Below are positions 1-7,080 of a stretch of 10,012 nt of DNA, in pieces (the stretch's first letter is position 1; every line of letters begins with the position of its first letter). The position numbers and the translations under genes were made by a program. Below the pieces are notes generated by a model that saw nothing but the letters and a program-made list of their open reading frames with translations, ran no database searches and had not been told where the DNA came from. Origin of the DNA: VRUE01 sp035554595 (GTDB taxonomy: Bacteria; Actinomycetota; Thermoleophilia; Solirubrobacterales; 70-9); contig DATMIH010000041.1 of NCBI GenBank assembly GCA_035554595.1, forward strand, positions 1 to 10,012. Reading direction: 5' to 3'.

Positions 1-381
1 ATGGGCAACATGGGGGCCTGCGTCCGGGTCGCGGCCGCCGCCGATGCGGCCGCGGTACTCACCACCGGCAGCAACGATCCCTGGCACCCCGAGGCACTGC
101 GCGGCGCCGCGGGACTGCATTTTGCCCTGCCGGTGGCGCGGATCGACGCTCTGCCCGAGAGAAACAGGCCCCTGATCGCGATCGACCCCGAGGGCGAGCG
201 GCTGGGGGAGGGCGAGCTCGACCCGCGCTCGATCCTCGCCTTCGGCACCGAGCGTTACGGCCTCAGCGCGGCCCTGCTGGAGCGCGCCGACGCCCGCCTG
301 GCGATCCCGATGCGCGAGGGGGTCTCCAGCCTCAACCTGGCGACGACGGTCTCCGCCGTGCTTTTCTCGCAACGCCTTTGA
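1..381 (+). CDS. SpoU/TrmH-family RNA 2'-O-methyltransferase, C-terminal part (5' end outside window)
   Basis: This is the end of a SPOUT-fold methyltransferase that transfers a methyl group from S-adenosylmethionine to a ribose 2'-OH of rRNA or tRNA. The frame is open from base 1 and the stop is TGA at 379-381. The 126 visible residues contain the family's conserved blocks: NMGACVRVA at the start (the usual N-x-G-A-x-x-R block), a central block around PWHPEALRGA, the motif-2 block ILAFGTERYGLS, and the motif-3 block IPMREGVSSLNLATTVSAVLF, which forms the cofactor-binding trefoil knot. The first ATG in the window is probably internal, because the first SpoU motif (with its N-x-x-R) should lie upstream and is missing. 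The substrate (23S rRNA as for RlmB/TsnR, or tRNA as for TrmH) cannot be decided from this part. Family assignment is secure; the exact role is not. Confidence 0.9.
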   Translation: MGNMGACVRVAAAADAAAVLTTGSNDPWHPEALRGAAGLHFALPVARIDALPERNRPLIAIDPEGERLGEGELDPRSILAFGTERYGLSAALLERADARLAIPMREGVSSLNLATTVSAVLFSQRL

Positions 382-413
382 ACCTTGGCGGCGACGGCCA
401 CGTAGATCGGCCC

Positions 414-749
414 ATGAAGAGAATCGTCGTCTCGCTCGCCCTCGCCGCCGCCCTGATCGCAACCCAGGCGGCGCCCGCCGCGACGCCCAGCGCCAGCGCC
501 AGCGCGGCGAAGACCGTGAGCATCAGCCACTTCGAATTCCACCCTCCCACGCTCAATATCGCCAAGGGCACGAAGGTCGCCTTCTCCAACTCCTCGGGCA
601 CGGCCCACACCGCAACCGACGCGGGCGCCTTCGACACCGGTCACATCAAGCCCGGCCACAGCGTCACTGTGCGATTCACGCAGAAGGGAACGTTCAGCTA
701 CCACTGCGAAATCCACCCCTTCATGCACGGCAAGATCGTCGTCGGCTAA
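414..749 (+). CDS. secreted cupredoxin-domain (plastocyanin-like) blue copper protein
   Basis: A 111-residue exported type-1 copper protein, probably a small periplasmic or cell-surface electron carrier or copper binder. Residues 1-22 form a signal peptide (MKRI, a hydrophobic stretch, then Ala/Pro), followed by a low-complexity Ala/Ser linker to about residue 32 and a single cupredoxin beta-sandwich. All four copper ligands are visible: His65 (GTAHTAT), Cys98, His101 and Met104, in the classical loop YHCEIHPFMHGKIVV. I start at ATG 414 because it directly precedes the signal peptide; a TTG at 378 in the same frame would add twelve residues in front of the positive n-region. No strong ribosome binding site precedes 414. 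The gene lies 32 bases after the methyltransferase stop in the same direction, so co-transcription is possible but the functions are unrelated. The redox partner is unknown. Confidence 0.87.
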   Translation: MKRIVVSLALAAALIATQAAPAATPSASASAAKTVSISHFEFHPPTLNIAKGTKVAFSNSSGTAHTATDAGAFDTGHIKPGHSVTVRFTQKGTFSYHCEIHPFMHGKIVVG

Positions 750-815
750 ACGTCTAGCCGGAAAATTACGGATGTGCGAAGCAGGGGCAGCGCATAGCGT
801 GGGGAAGATGGTGAG

Positions 816-832
816 GGCGGCGTTTGGCCGCC
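816..832 (+). terminator. short GC-rich hairpin between cupredoxin and SHOCT genes
   Basis: GGCGGC at 816-821 and GCCGCC at 827-832 pair perfectly (6 bp) around a 5-base loop. The bases that follow are AACCGTTTT, so a weak T-run lies close downstream. It could be a terminator for the cupredoxin transcript, or a leader hairpin in front of the SHOCT gene, whose alternative TTG start (824) would lie inside it. The stem is short for this GC content, so confidence is low. Confidence 0.3.
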
Positions 833-862
833 AACCGTTTTCACGACCGAAAGGACGCCGCT

Positions 863-1255
863 TTGCCGTTTGCCGACATTAATGTTGGAGAAGCACTCCT
901 CGTCGCATTCGAGGTCTTCTTCTTTGTCATCTGGATCTGGATCCTGATCACGATCCTCACCGACCTCTTCCGCGACCACGAGACGTCCGGGTGGGTGAAG
1001 GCGGCCTGGGTGCTCTTCCTGGTCTTCATTCCCTTCCTCACCGCGCTGATCTACCTGATCGCCCGCGGCAGCGGCATGCGCGACCGCACGATCAAGGCGC
1101 AGGCCGAGGCAAAGCAGCATTTCGATTCCTACGTCCGCGAACAGGCTCACGCCTCCTCGCCGGCTGACGAACTGCACAAGCTGAACGACCTCAAGGACAA
1201 GGGTGCTCTGTCTCAGGAGGAGTTCGACAAGGCGAAGGCGAAGCTGCTCGCGTAG
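863..1255 (+). CDS. two-TM membrane protein with C-terminal SHOCT domain
   Basis: A 130-residue membrane protein of unknown function. After about ten residues there is a hydrophobic helix (VAFEVFFFVIWIWILITIL), a short polar loop with FRDHETSGWVKA, and a second helix (WVLFLVFIPFLTALIYLIA). This pair resembles the PLDc_N-type hairpin common in actinobacterial SHOCT proteins. A charged linker follows, and the last 30 residues (ADELHKLNDLKDKGALSQEEFDKAKAKLLA) match the SHOCT module: a short amphipathic helix, a K-G-x-L-S/T turn and E-E-F-x-x-x-K-x-K-L-L. I choose TTG 863 because GAAAGGA (849-855) lies 7 bases upstream. TTG 824, with GAGGG at 813-817, is possible and would add 13 residues. The stop codon lies in the outer stem of the long inverted repeat that follows. 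SHOCT modules are proposed to mediate oligomerisation; nothing here shows the partner. Confidence 0.8.
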   Translation: MPFADINVGEALLVAFEVFFFVIWIWILITILTDLFRDHETSGWVKAAWVLFLVFIPFLTALIYLIARGSGMRDRTIKAQAEAKQHFDSYVREQAHASSPADELHKLNDLKDKGALSQEEFDKAKAKLLA

Positions 1256-1347
1256 CTGACGAGGGGGTCGGTACCCCTCCCCAAAACGCTCGGCGGGAGC
1301 CTCGCTTGAGTGTTTTGGGGAGGGGTACCGACCCCCTCCGGAGCTAC
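1252..1347. repeat. long near-perfect inverted repeat (IR1) overlapping the SHOCT stop codon
   Basis: The arms 1261-1291 and 1308-1338 pair over 31 positions with a single G-T (G-U) wobble at 1288. An extra 6-bp outer stem (1252-1257 with 1342-1347) lies beyond a 3x3 internal loop and includes the TAG stop codon. The 16-base apex can form a small GGC/GCC hairpin with a GGGA tetraloop at 1292-1301. Each arm is also self-complementary: GAGGGG (1261-1266) pairs with CCCCTC (1274-1279), so an alternative fold is possible. There is no U-run after the stem. The position suggests a U-less terminator or 3'-end stabiliser for the SHOCT mRNA, but the stem is unusually long for that. No coding sequence or transposase is associated with it. 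Confidence 0.9.
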
Positions 1348-1387
1348 CCAAAGCTTCAAGCACTAGGACGAAGTACCGCCCGCGGCG

Positions 1388-1459
1388 GCAGGGTCTTCCG
1401 GGGTCCCTCCCCAGGAACTCCCGCGAAGCGGCCTGGGGAGGGACCCCGGAAGACCCTGC
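1388..1459. repeat. second long perfect inverted repeat (IR2), 28-bp stem
   Basis: Bases 1388-1415 are the exact reverse complement of 1432-1459, giving 28 bp without a mismatch. The 16-base apex contains a further CCGC-GAA-GCGG mini-hairpin (1421-1431) next to a five-base bulge. A distant GTACC (1373-1377) / GGTAC (1461-1465) match could lengthen the base of the stem. It starts about 40 bases after IR1, and the two arms share CCCTCCCCA and a GGGTC block, so they look related. It is not next to a stop codon, which makes a simple terminator role less obvious than for IR1. It lies between the SHOCT gene and the NlpC/P60 gene. Confidence 0.88.
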
Positions 1460-1489
1460 TGGTACGTCGGCGCATCTCGCAGAAACCCT

Positions 1490-1545
1490 CCAAATTGCGG
1501 AGTTTTGCACGGGATCTTGCAAGTTATTAGCGATTCCTAACAATT
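1490..1545 (+). promoter_or_regulatory. AT-rich probable promoter/operator region upstream of NlpC/P60 gene
   Basis: This segment is clearly richer in A and T than its surroundings. It holds TTGCAC (1505-1510), the palindrome CTTGCAAG (1516-1523) and a small dyad TTAG-N6-CTAA (1527-1540). It follows the two inverted repeats and ends about 30 bases before the next start codon, where a promoter is expected. I cannot pick a well-spaced -35/-10 pair, so this is a regional call only. Apart from this segment and the two inverted repeats, I see nothing in 1256-1575. Confidence 0.35.
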
Positions 1546-1575
1546 GCGCGAGGGGTTCGCTACCGTGCGCCGCCG

Positions 1576-2796
1576 ATGCGCGTTCCCCTTCGCGGCAACT
1601 CACTGCGGCTGCTGCTGCCCGCGGCAGCGCTCCTGGCCCTCCTCTGCGTGGTCGCTTCGGCGCCGGCAAAGGACCTGGAAGAAAAGCTCCAGGACACCCA
1701 GGGCAAGCTCAGCCACGTGCGCGAAGACCAGAGCTCGCTGGCGGCCACGATCGCCGAACAGAACAAGGCGATCGACTCGATGATCGGCGAAGTCTCCGAC
1801 CTGCGCCAGCAGCAGGCAGCGGTCGAGGCCGAACTCTCGGAAAAGCAGGACGAACTCGACGCCGCGACCGAAAAGCTCGAAGCCGACCAGCGCCACCTCG
1901 CCGCGGTGCGGGCACGCCTGGAGCGCGCCCTCGATGTCCTGCGCGAACGGCTGGTCTCGATCTATGAGTCGGGCAGTCCAGACATGCTCAACGTCGTGCT
2001 CGACTCGGCCAGCTGGTCGGAAGTGAACACCCGCGCCGACTACCTCGACCAGATCCAGCAGTACGACGACTCGGTCGCCACCCGGGTCAAGGGCCTGCGC
2101 GACGAAGCGCGTGCCGCGGTCAAGCGGATGACCGCCGTGCGGGCGCAGATCGAGGAAGCGCGCGACGCGATCGCCGCCAAGGAGAAGGAAGTCGCGGCCG
2201 CCCGCGAAGAAGCCGAGGCGCGCTTCGCTGAACTGAAGTCGGCCCAAGCCGAACGCCGCGCCGCGATGGAAACGCTCGAGTCACGTGAAGAAGCGCTCAG
2301 CGACAACCTCGCCTCGATCTCAGAACAGATCGCCAGCACCACCGGCGCGCCCGCGCCCGTGACCGGCACCCCGGCTCCGTTGACCGCCGGCGAGAGCGCT
2401 GAATTCATCTCCGAAAGCCAGGCCAGCGTGCCCAGCGCGGCGCCGGCCGCGGTCGCCGCCGCGATCGAAGCGGCCAACTCGATCGCCACCACCCCCTATA
2501 TCTGGGGCGGCGGCCATGGCTCCTTTGAATCCTCGGGCTATGACTGCTCCGGCGCGGTCAGCTTCGCCCTGCACGGCGGCGGCTTCCTCGAAAGCCCACT
2601 CGACTCGACCGGCCTGGAGACCTGGGGCGAACCCGGTCCCGGCAAGTGGATCACGGTCTACGGCAACGCCGAACACGCCTGGATGATCATCGCCGGCCTC
2701 GCCTTCGACACCGTCGGCGGCCCCGGCCCCCGCTGGCACAGCTCCCCGGTTGACTCGCCCGAAGGCTTCGTCGCCCGCCACCCACCCGGTTACTAG
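1576..2796 (+). CDS. secreted coiled-coil NlpC/P60-type peptidoglycan hydrolase
   Basis: A 406-residue exported cell-wall protein, probably a D,L-endopeptidase that cuts peptide stems during growth or division. Residues 1-31 are a signal peptide (Arg-rich start, then LLLPAAALLALLCVVASA). Residues 32-251 are a long heptad-rich coiled coil; in its middle, YESGSPDMLNVVLDSASWSEV resembles the PcsB/RipA-like regulatory N-domains. An Ala/Pro/Thr linker (252-295) leads to the catalytic domain (296-406): YIWGGGHG, the nucleophile Cys324 in YDCSGAV, and probable catalytic His367 in AEHAWMII. The third catalytic residue is not obvious. ATG 1576 is the only start in frame near the signal peptide; a clear ribosome binding site is missing (an AGGGG lies about 20 bases upstream). 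Glu is encoded mainly by GAA here, unlike acs, which prefers GAG. The gene converges on the minus-strand gene with only 13 bases between the stops. Confidence 0.87.
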   Translation: MRVPLRGNSLRLLLPAAALLALLCVVASAPAKDLEEKLQDTQGKLSHVREDQSSLAATIAEQNKAIDSMIGEVSDLRQQQAAVEAELSEKQDELDAATEKLEADQRHLAAVRARLERALDVLRERLVSIYESGSPDMLNVVLDSASWSEVNTRADYLDQIQQYDDSVATRVKGLRDEARAAVKRMTAVRAQIEEARDAIAAKEKEVAAAREEAEARFAELKSAQAERRAAMETLESREEALSDNLASISEQIASTTGAPAPVTGTPAPLTAGESAEFISESQASVPSAAPAAVAAAIEAANSIATTPYIWGGGHGSFESSGYDCSGAVSFALHGGGFLESPLDSTGLETWGEPGPGKWITVYGNAEHAWMIIAGLAFDTVGGPGPRWHSSPVDSPEGFVARHPPGY

Positions 2797-2809
2797 TCGC
2801 CGACGGGAC

Positions 2810-4198
2810 TCAAAGCGAAGATATAGATCGCCCTGAGGCCCGTCGACCCCAGTGTGCGGCGTTGCCGCGGCTGACGTGGATCACGCCCTCGAAGCCTTCT
2901 CGCTGCAGAATCGAGGCAGCCAGGCCGCTGCGCTTGCCGGCCTTGCAGATCGTCGCGATCGGTCGCTCGCGCGGCAGCTCGCCGAGGCGCGCCTGTAGCT
3001 GGGCGAAGGGGATATGGATCGAGTCGGGGACGTGGCCTTCGGCGTACTCGGCCGCGTTGCGGACGTCGAGTACCTGTGGGCCCTCGCCCGACTCCAGTCG
3101 CCGCGCCAGCTCGGCCAGATCGATTGCCTCAATCCGCTCCACCGGCCGGTCCTCGGCGCGCCAGGCGGTCATGCCGCCACCGAGGAATCCGCGCACGCGC
3201 AGGCCGACCGCGGCCAGCAGCTCGGCAGCCTCGAGCTCGTTGCCGTCGGAGGCCGCGACGACGAGCAGATCGGCGTCGACCGGGACCATCTCGGCGACCT
3301 TGGTGGCGAAGCCGGTGTCATAGCCGGAGGCACTGATCGAGCCGGGGATGTGGGCCTCGTCGAACTGCTCGTTGGTGCGCGAGTCGACCGCCAGGGCGCC
3401 TTCGGCGATCGCCGCCTCGAAGCCGTGCGGGGTGAGCTGGGTTGGAGCGCTGATCGAAGTGACCAGCGGCCCGCGGTTGAGGGCGACGATGTGGCCAATG
3501 TTGGGCGGCTTGCTGCCGATTGTCGCCACCGCGTCCGCAACGAACTCGGCCTCGCTCTCGAAGCGCAGGGCGCGGTTGTGGCGGCGCTCGAAGCCGATCG
3601 TCGAGCAGGTCTTGAGGTCGATCCCGGCGCTGCCGCAGAGCGAGCCGCCGAGGTGCCCCGGCCAGACCTCGGTCTCCTCGGGCAGGGCCAGCAGCCGCTG
3701 GTGCAGGGAGCGGAAGATGTCGGCGGCGCCCTCGCGCGGCTCGACCGCGAGGTCGGGACGGGCGACGTCGCCGACGAAGAGGCAGTCGCCGCTCAGCACC
3801 GCCCAAGGGTCATCGCCGCGGCCGGCGTCGCGCAGCAGAAAGGAGGTGTGCTCGGGCCGGTGGCCGGGGGTGTGGATCGCCTCGATGCTCGCTCCCTCGC
3901 CCAAGGCCAGCGTCCAGCCATCGCTGAAAGCCTGGTGCGGGTAGGTCACCCCGGCCAGCTCGTGGACGTGGATCGTCGCCCCGGTCGCACGCGCCAGGCG
4001 GCCGTGGCCGGAGACGTGATCGGCGTGGTTGTGGGTCTCCAGTACGTGCTCGATTCGCACCCCGTGCAGGCGGGCGAGGTGCAGGTAGGAATCGATGTCC
4101 CACTGCGGGTCGACCACGGCGGCGACGCCGGAGGCGGTGTCGCCGACCAAGTAGGAGGCGCAGCCCAGATCCTCGTGAATTATCTGGCGGAAGAGCAC
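2810..4198 (-). CDS. persulfide dioxygenase / double-rhodanese fusion (CstB-like architecture)
   Basis: A 462-residue cytosolic enzyme that probably oxidises glutathione-like or low-molecular-weight persulfides to sulfite, with a sulfurtransferase module handling thiosulfate. The N-terminal metallo-beta-lactamase fold (about 1-245) has THNHADH (His56, His58, Asp60, His61), TPGH (His113), SGDCLF (Asp138) and WPGH (His182). His56, His113 and Asp138 fit the mononuclear Fe(II) site of ETHE1-type dioxygenases. Cys188 in GGSLCGSAG sits where CstB has its extra active-site Cys. A first rhodanese domain (about 255-352) lacks the catalytic Cys (VVAASDGNE in the loop) and looks inactive. The second (about 358-455) has Cys418 in ICKAGKRSG and looks active. 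I start at GTG 4198 because VLFRQIIHEDLGCASYLVG is the usual family N-terminus; the frame stays open to an ATG at 4306, but that extension is Arg/Pro-rich and overlaps the divergent gene's start. Confidence 0.88.
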   Translation of the reverse strand: MLFRQIIHEDLGCASYLVGDTASGVAAVVDPQWDIDSYLHLARLHGVRIEHVLETHNHADHVSGHGRLARATGATIHVHELAGVTYPHQAFSDGWTLALGEGASIEAIHTPGHRPEHTSFLLRDAGRGDDPWAVLSGDCLFVGDVARPDLAVEPREGAADIFRSLHQRLLALPEETEVWPGHLGGSLCGSAGIDLKTCSTIGFERRHNRALRFESEAEFVADAVATIGSKPPNIGHIVALNRGPLVTSISAPTQLTPHGFEAAIAEGALAVDSRTNEQFDEAHIPGSISASGYDTGFATKVAEMVPVDADLLVVAASDGNELEAAELLAAVGLRVRGFLGGGMTAWRAEDRPVERIEAIDLAELARRLESGEGPQVLDVRNAAEYAEGHVPDSIHIPFAQLQARLGELPRERPIATICKAGKRSGLAASILQREGFEGVIHVSRGNAAHWGRRASGRSISSL

Positions 4199-4204
4199 GG
4201 GATC

Positions 4205-4210
4205 AGGGTA
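4205..4210 (-). promoter_or_regulatory. candidate -10 element for a leaderless GTG-start transcript
   Basis: On the minus strand TACCCT fits the actinobacterial -10 pattern TAnnnT and ends six bases before the GTG at 4198. A transcription start would then fall on the start codon itself. No Shine-Dalgarno sequence precedes this GTG, which agrees with leaderless translation. The -35 region (TTAGTA with an 18-base spacer) is weak. Confidence 0.4.
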
Positions 4211-4235
4211 GCGGCGCGGCAAACCGGGTACTAAG

Positions 4236-4253
4236 GGGAACAGCGCAGTTCCC
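4236..4253. promoter_or_regulatory. perfect dyad GGGAAC-N6-GTTCCC in the divergent intergenic region
   Basis: GGGAAC (4236-4241) and GTTCCC (4248-4253) form an exact inverted repeat with a six-base spacer, halfway between the persulfide dioxygenase gene (minus) and satP (plus). Size and place suit an operator for a dimeric regulator, or a hairpin in the satP leader. A second small hairpin, GTCCC-GGGC-GGGAC (4256-4269), follows directly. The regulator is unknown; none is encoded in the window. Confidence 0.4.
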
Positions 4254-4304
4254 GCGTCCCGGGCGGGACAGGCCCGGCCGGAGCGGGCGACCGAAGGAGA
4301 GATC

Positions 4305-4958
4305 ATGGAGTCAGCATCGATCCGTGCCCACGAGTCGGCGGTCGGAAACGGAGGTCAGCAGCCTGTCGGCGCGGCCCAAGTGCGCGAGGGCTGGACGCCC
4401 GCCGATCCAGCACCACTCGGCCTCGCCGCCTTCGCCCTAACCACCTTCGTACTCAGCATGTTCAACGCCGGCCTGGTCAGCAAAGCAGGCGAGCCGGTGG
4501 TGCTCGGGCTGGCACTCGCCTACGGCGGAGTCGCCCAGGTCCTTGCCGGGATGTGGGAGTTCCGCACCGGCAACACCTTCGGCGCGGTCGCCTTCACCTC
4601 GTTTGGTGCCTTCTGGATTTCCTTCTGGGCCTTCGTCACCTTCTTTGCCGGCGAGGTGCCGGCTGCCAACGTTGGCGACGCCGTCGGCCTCTACCTGATC
4701 GCCTGGGGCATCTTCACCACCTACATGTTCGTCGCCTCGCTGCGCACCAACGCCGCCGTGGCGCTCGTCTTCTTCCTGCTGGCGGTCACCTTCTTCCTGC
4801 TCGGCATCGGCAACTCGGGCGGCAACGAAGGGCTGGTCGAAGCGGGCGGCTGGTTCGGCTTGGCGACGGCGGCCGCTGCCTGGTATGCATCTTTTGCGGC
4901 GGTCGTAAACGCGACCTTCGGGCGGACGGTCCTACCGGTCCGGCCGCTGGGTCCCTGA
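4305..4958 (+). CDS. satP: acetate permease, GPR1/FUN34/SatP (YaaH) family
   Basis: A 217-residue inner-membrane transporter for acetate (possibly succinate), normally driven by protons. The family signature appears as DPAPLGLAAFALTTF (34-48; the common form begins NPAPLGL). It is followed by FNAG, GGVAQVLAGMWEFRTGNTFG (74-93) and AFTSFGAFW, all typical of the family. Six TM helices are visible at roughly 37-57, 66-85, 96-116, 125-145, 150-168 and 184-202. A soluble tail of about 30 residues precedes the first helix. The start is ATG 4305 with a good ribosome binding site, AAGGAG at 4294-4299. The next gene, acs, starts 18 bases after the stop, so the two form an operon for uptake and activation of acetate. 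Confidence 0.92.
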   Translation: MESASIRAHESAVGNGGQQPVGAAQVREGWTPADPAPLGLAAFALTTFVLSMFNAGLVSKAGEPVVLGLALAYGGVAQVLAGMWEFRTGNTFGAVAFTSFGAFWISFWAFVTFFAGEVPAANVGDAVGLYLIAWGIFTTYMFVASLRTNAAVALVFFLLAVTFFLLGIGNSGGNEGLVEAGGWFGLATAAAAWYASFAAVVNATFGRTVLPVRPLGP

Positions 4959-4976
4959 GCAGGAGAGGAGCGGCAA

Positions 4977-6961
<1,985 letters not shown>

Positions 6962-6965
<4 letters not shown>

Positions 6966-7080
6966 GACCCATCCCGGTAGGGGTTCCACTTAACTTTTTC
7001 GGTGGAGCGGAGCTTGCTGTCGCCGCAAGGTGGACGCCGAAAAAGTGCAGACGTTCCACCCCTACCGGGATGGGTCTCAG
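6962..7080. repeat. long inverted repeat (IR3) between convergent genes, mirror-image stop codons; likely bidirectional terminator
   Basis: Bases 6962-6984 are the exact reverse complement of 7058-7080 (23 bp). After an asymmetric internal loop, 6993-7002 pairs exactly with 7037-7046 (10 bp; the left arm reads ACTTTTTCGG). A terminal stem CTTGC/GCAAG (7013-7017, 7025-7029) closes a seven-base loop. The acs stop TGA (6963-6965) and the channel gene's stop TGA (minus strand, 7079-7077) occupy exactly mirrored positions in the two arms. The element fills the whole gap between the genes, so it most likely ends or protects both mRNAs. The T5 run lies inside the stem rather than after it, unlike a textbook intrinsic terminator. 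Confidence 0.92.

Noticed and set aside
1252..1459. IR1 and IR2 as ends of a transposon or MITE
   Set aside because: I see no target-site duplication and no transposase, and each repeat is a self-contained hairpin; IR1 and IR2 do not form terminal repeats of one element.
1252..1459. IR1 and IR2 as a CRISPR-like array
   Set aside because: The two units differ in sequence, the gap between them is not repeated, and there are only two.
1306..1530. A 74-codon plus-strand frame in the intergenic region
   Set aside because: It is made almost entirely of inverted-repeat arms, and the repeat structure explains it better than coding does.
1636..1650. Lipobox in the NlpC/P60 signal peptide (LLALLC)
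   Set aside because: The residue before the Cys is Leu, not Gly, Ala or Ser, so lipoprotein processing is unlikely and ordinary signal peptidase cleavage fits better.
746..1669. A 307-codon minus-strand frame crossing the SHOCT gene and both inverted repeats
   Set aside because: It is low-complexity, runs through two long palindromes and the promoter-like segment, and has no recognisable domain.
3014..4234. A 406-codon plus-strand frame over the persulfide dioxygenase gene
   Set aside because: The minus strand has clear family motifs over the whole length. The plus-strand frame shows no motif and is a codon-bias shadow.
4199..4306. N-terminal extension of the persulfide dioxygenase to ATG 4306
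   Set aside because: The extra 36 residues are Arg/Pro/Ala-rich, unlike the family, and would run through the divergent promoter region and the satP ribosome binding site.
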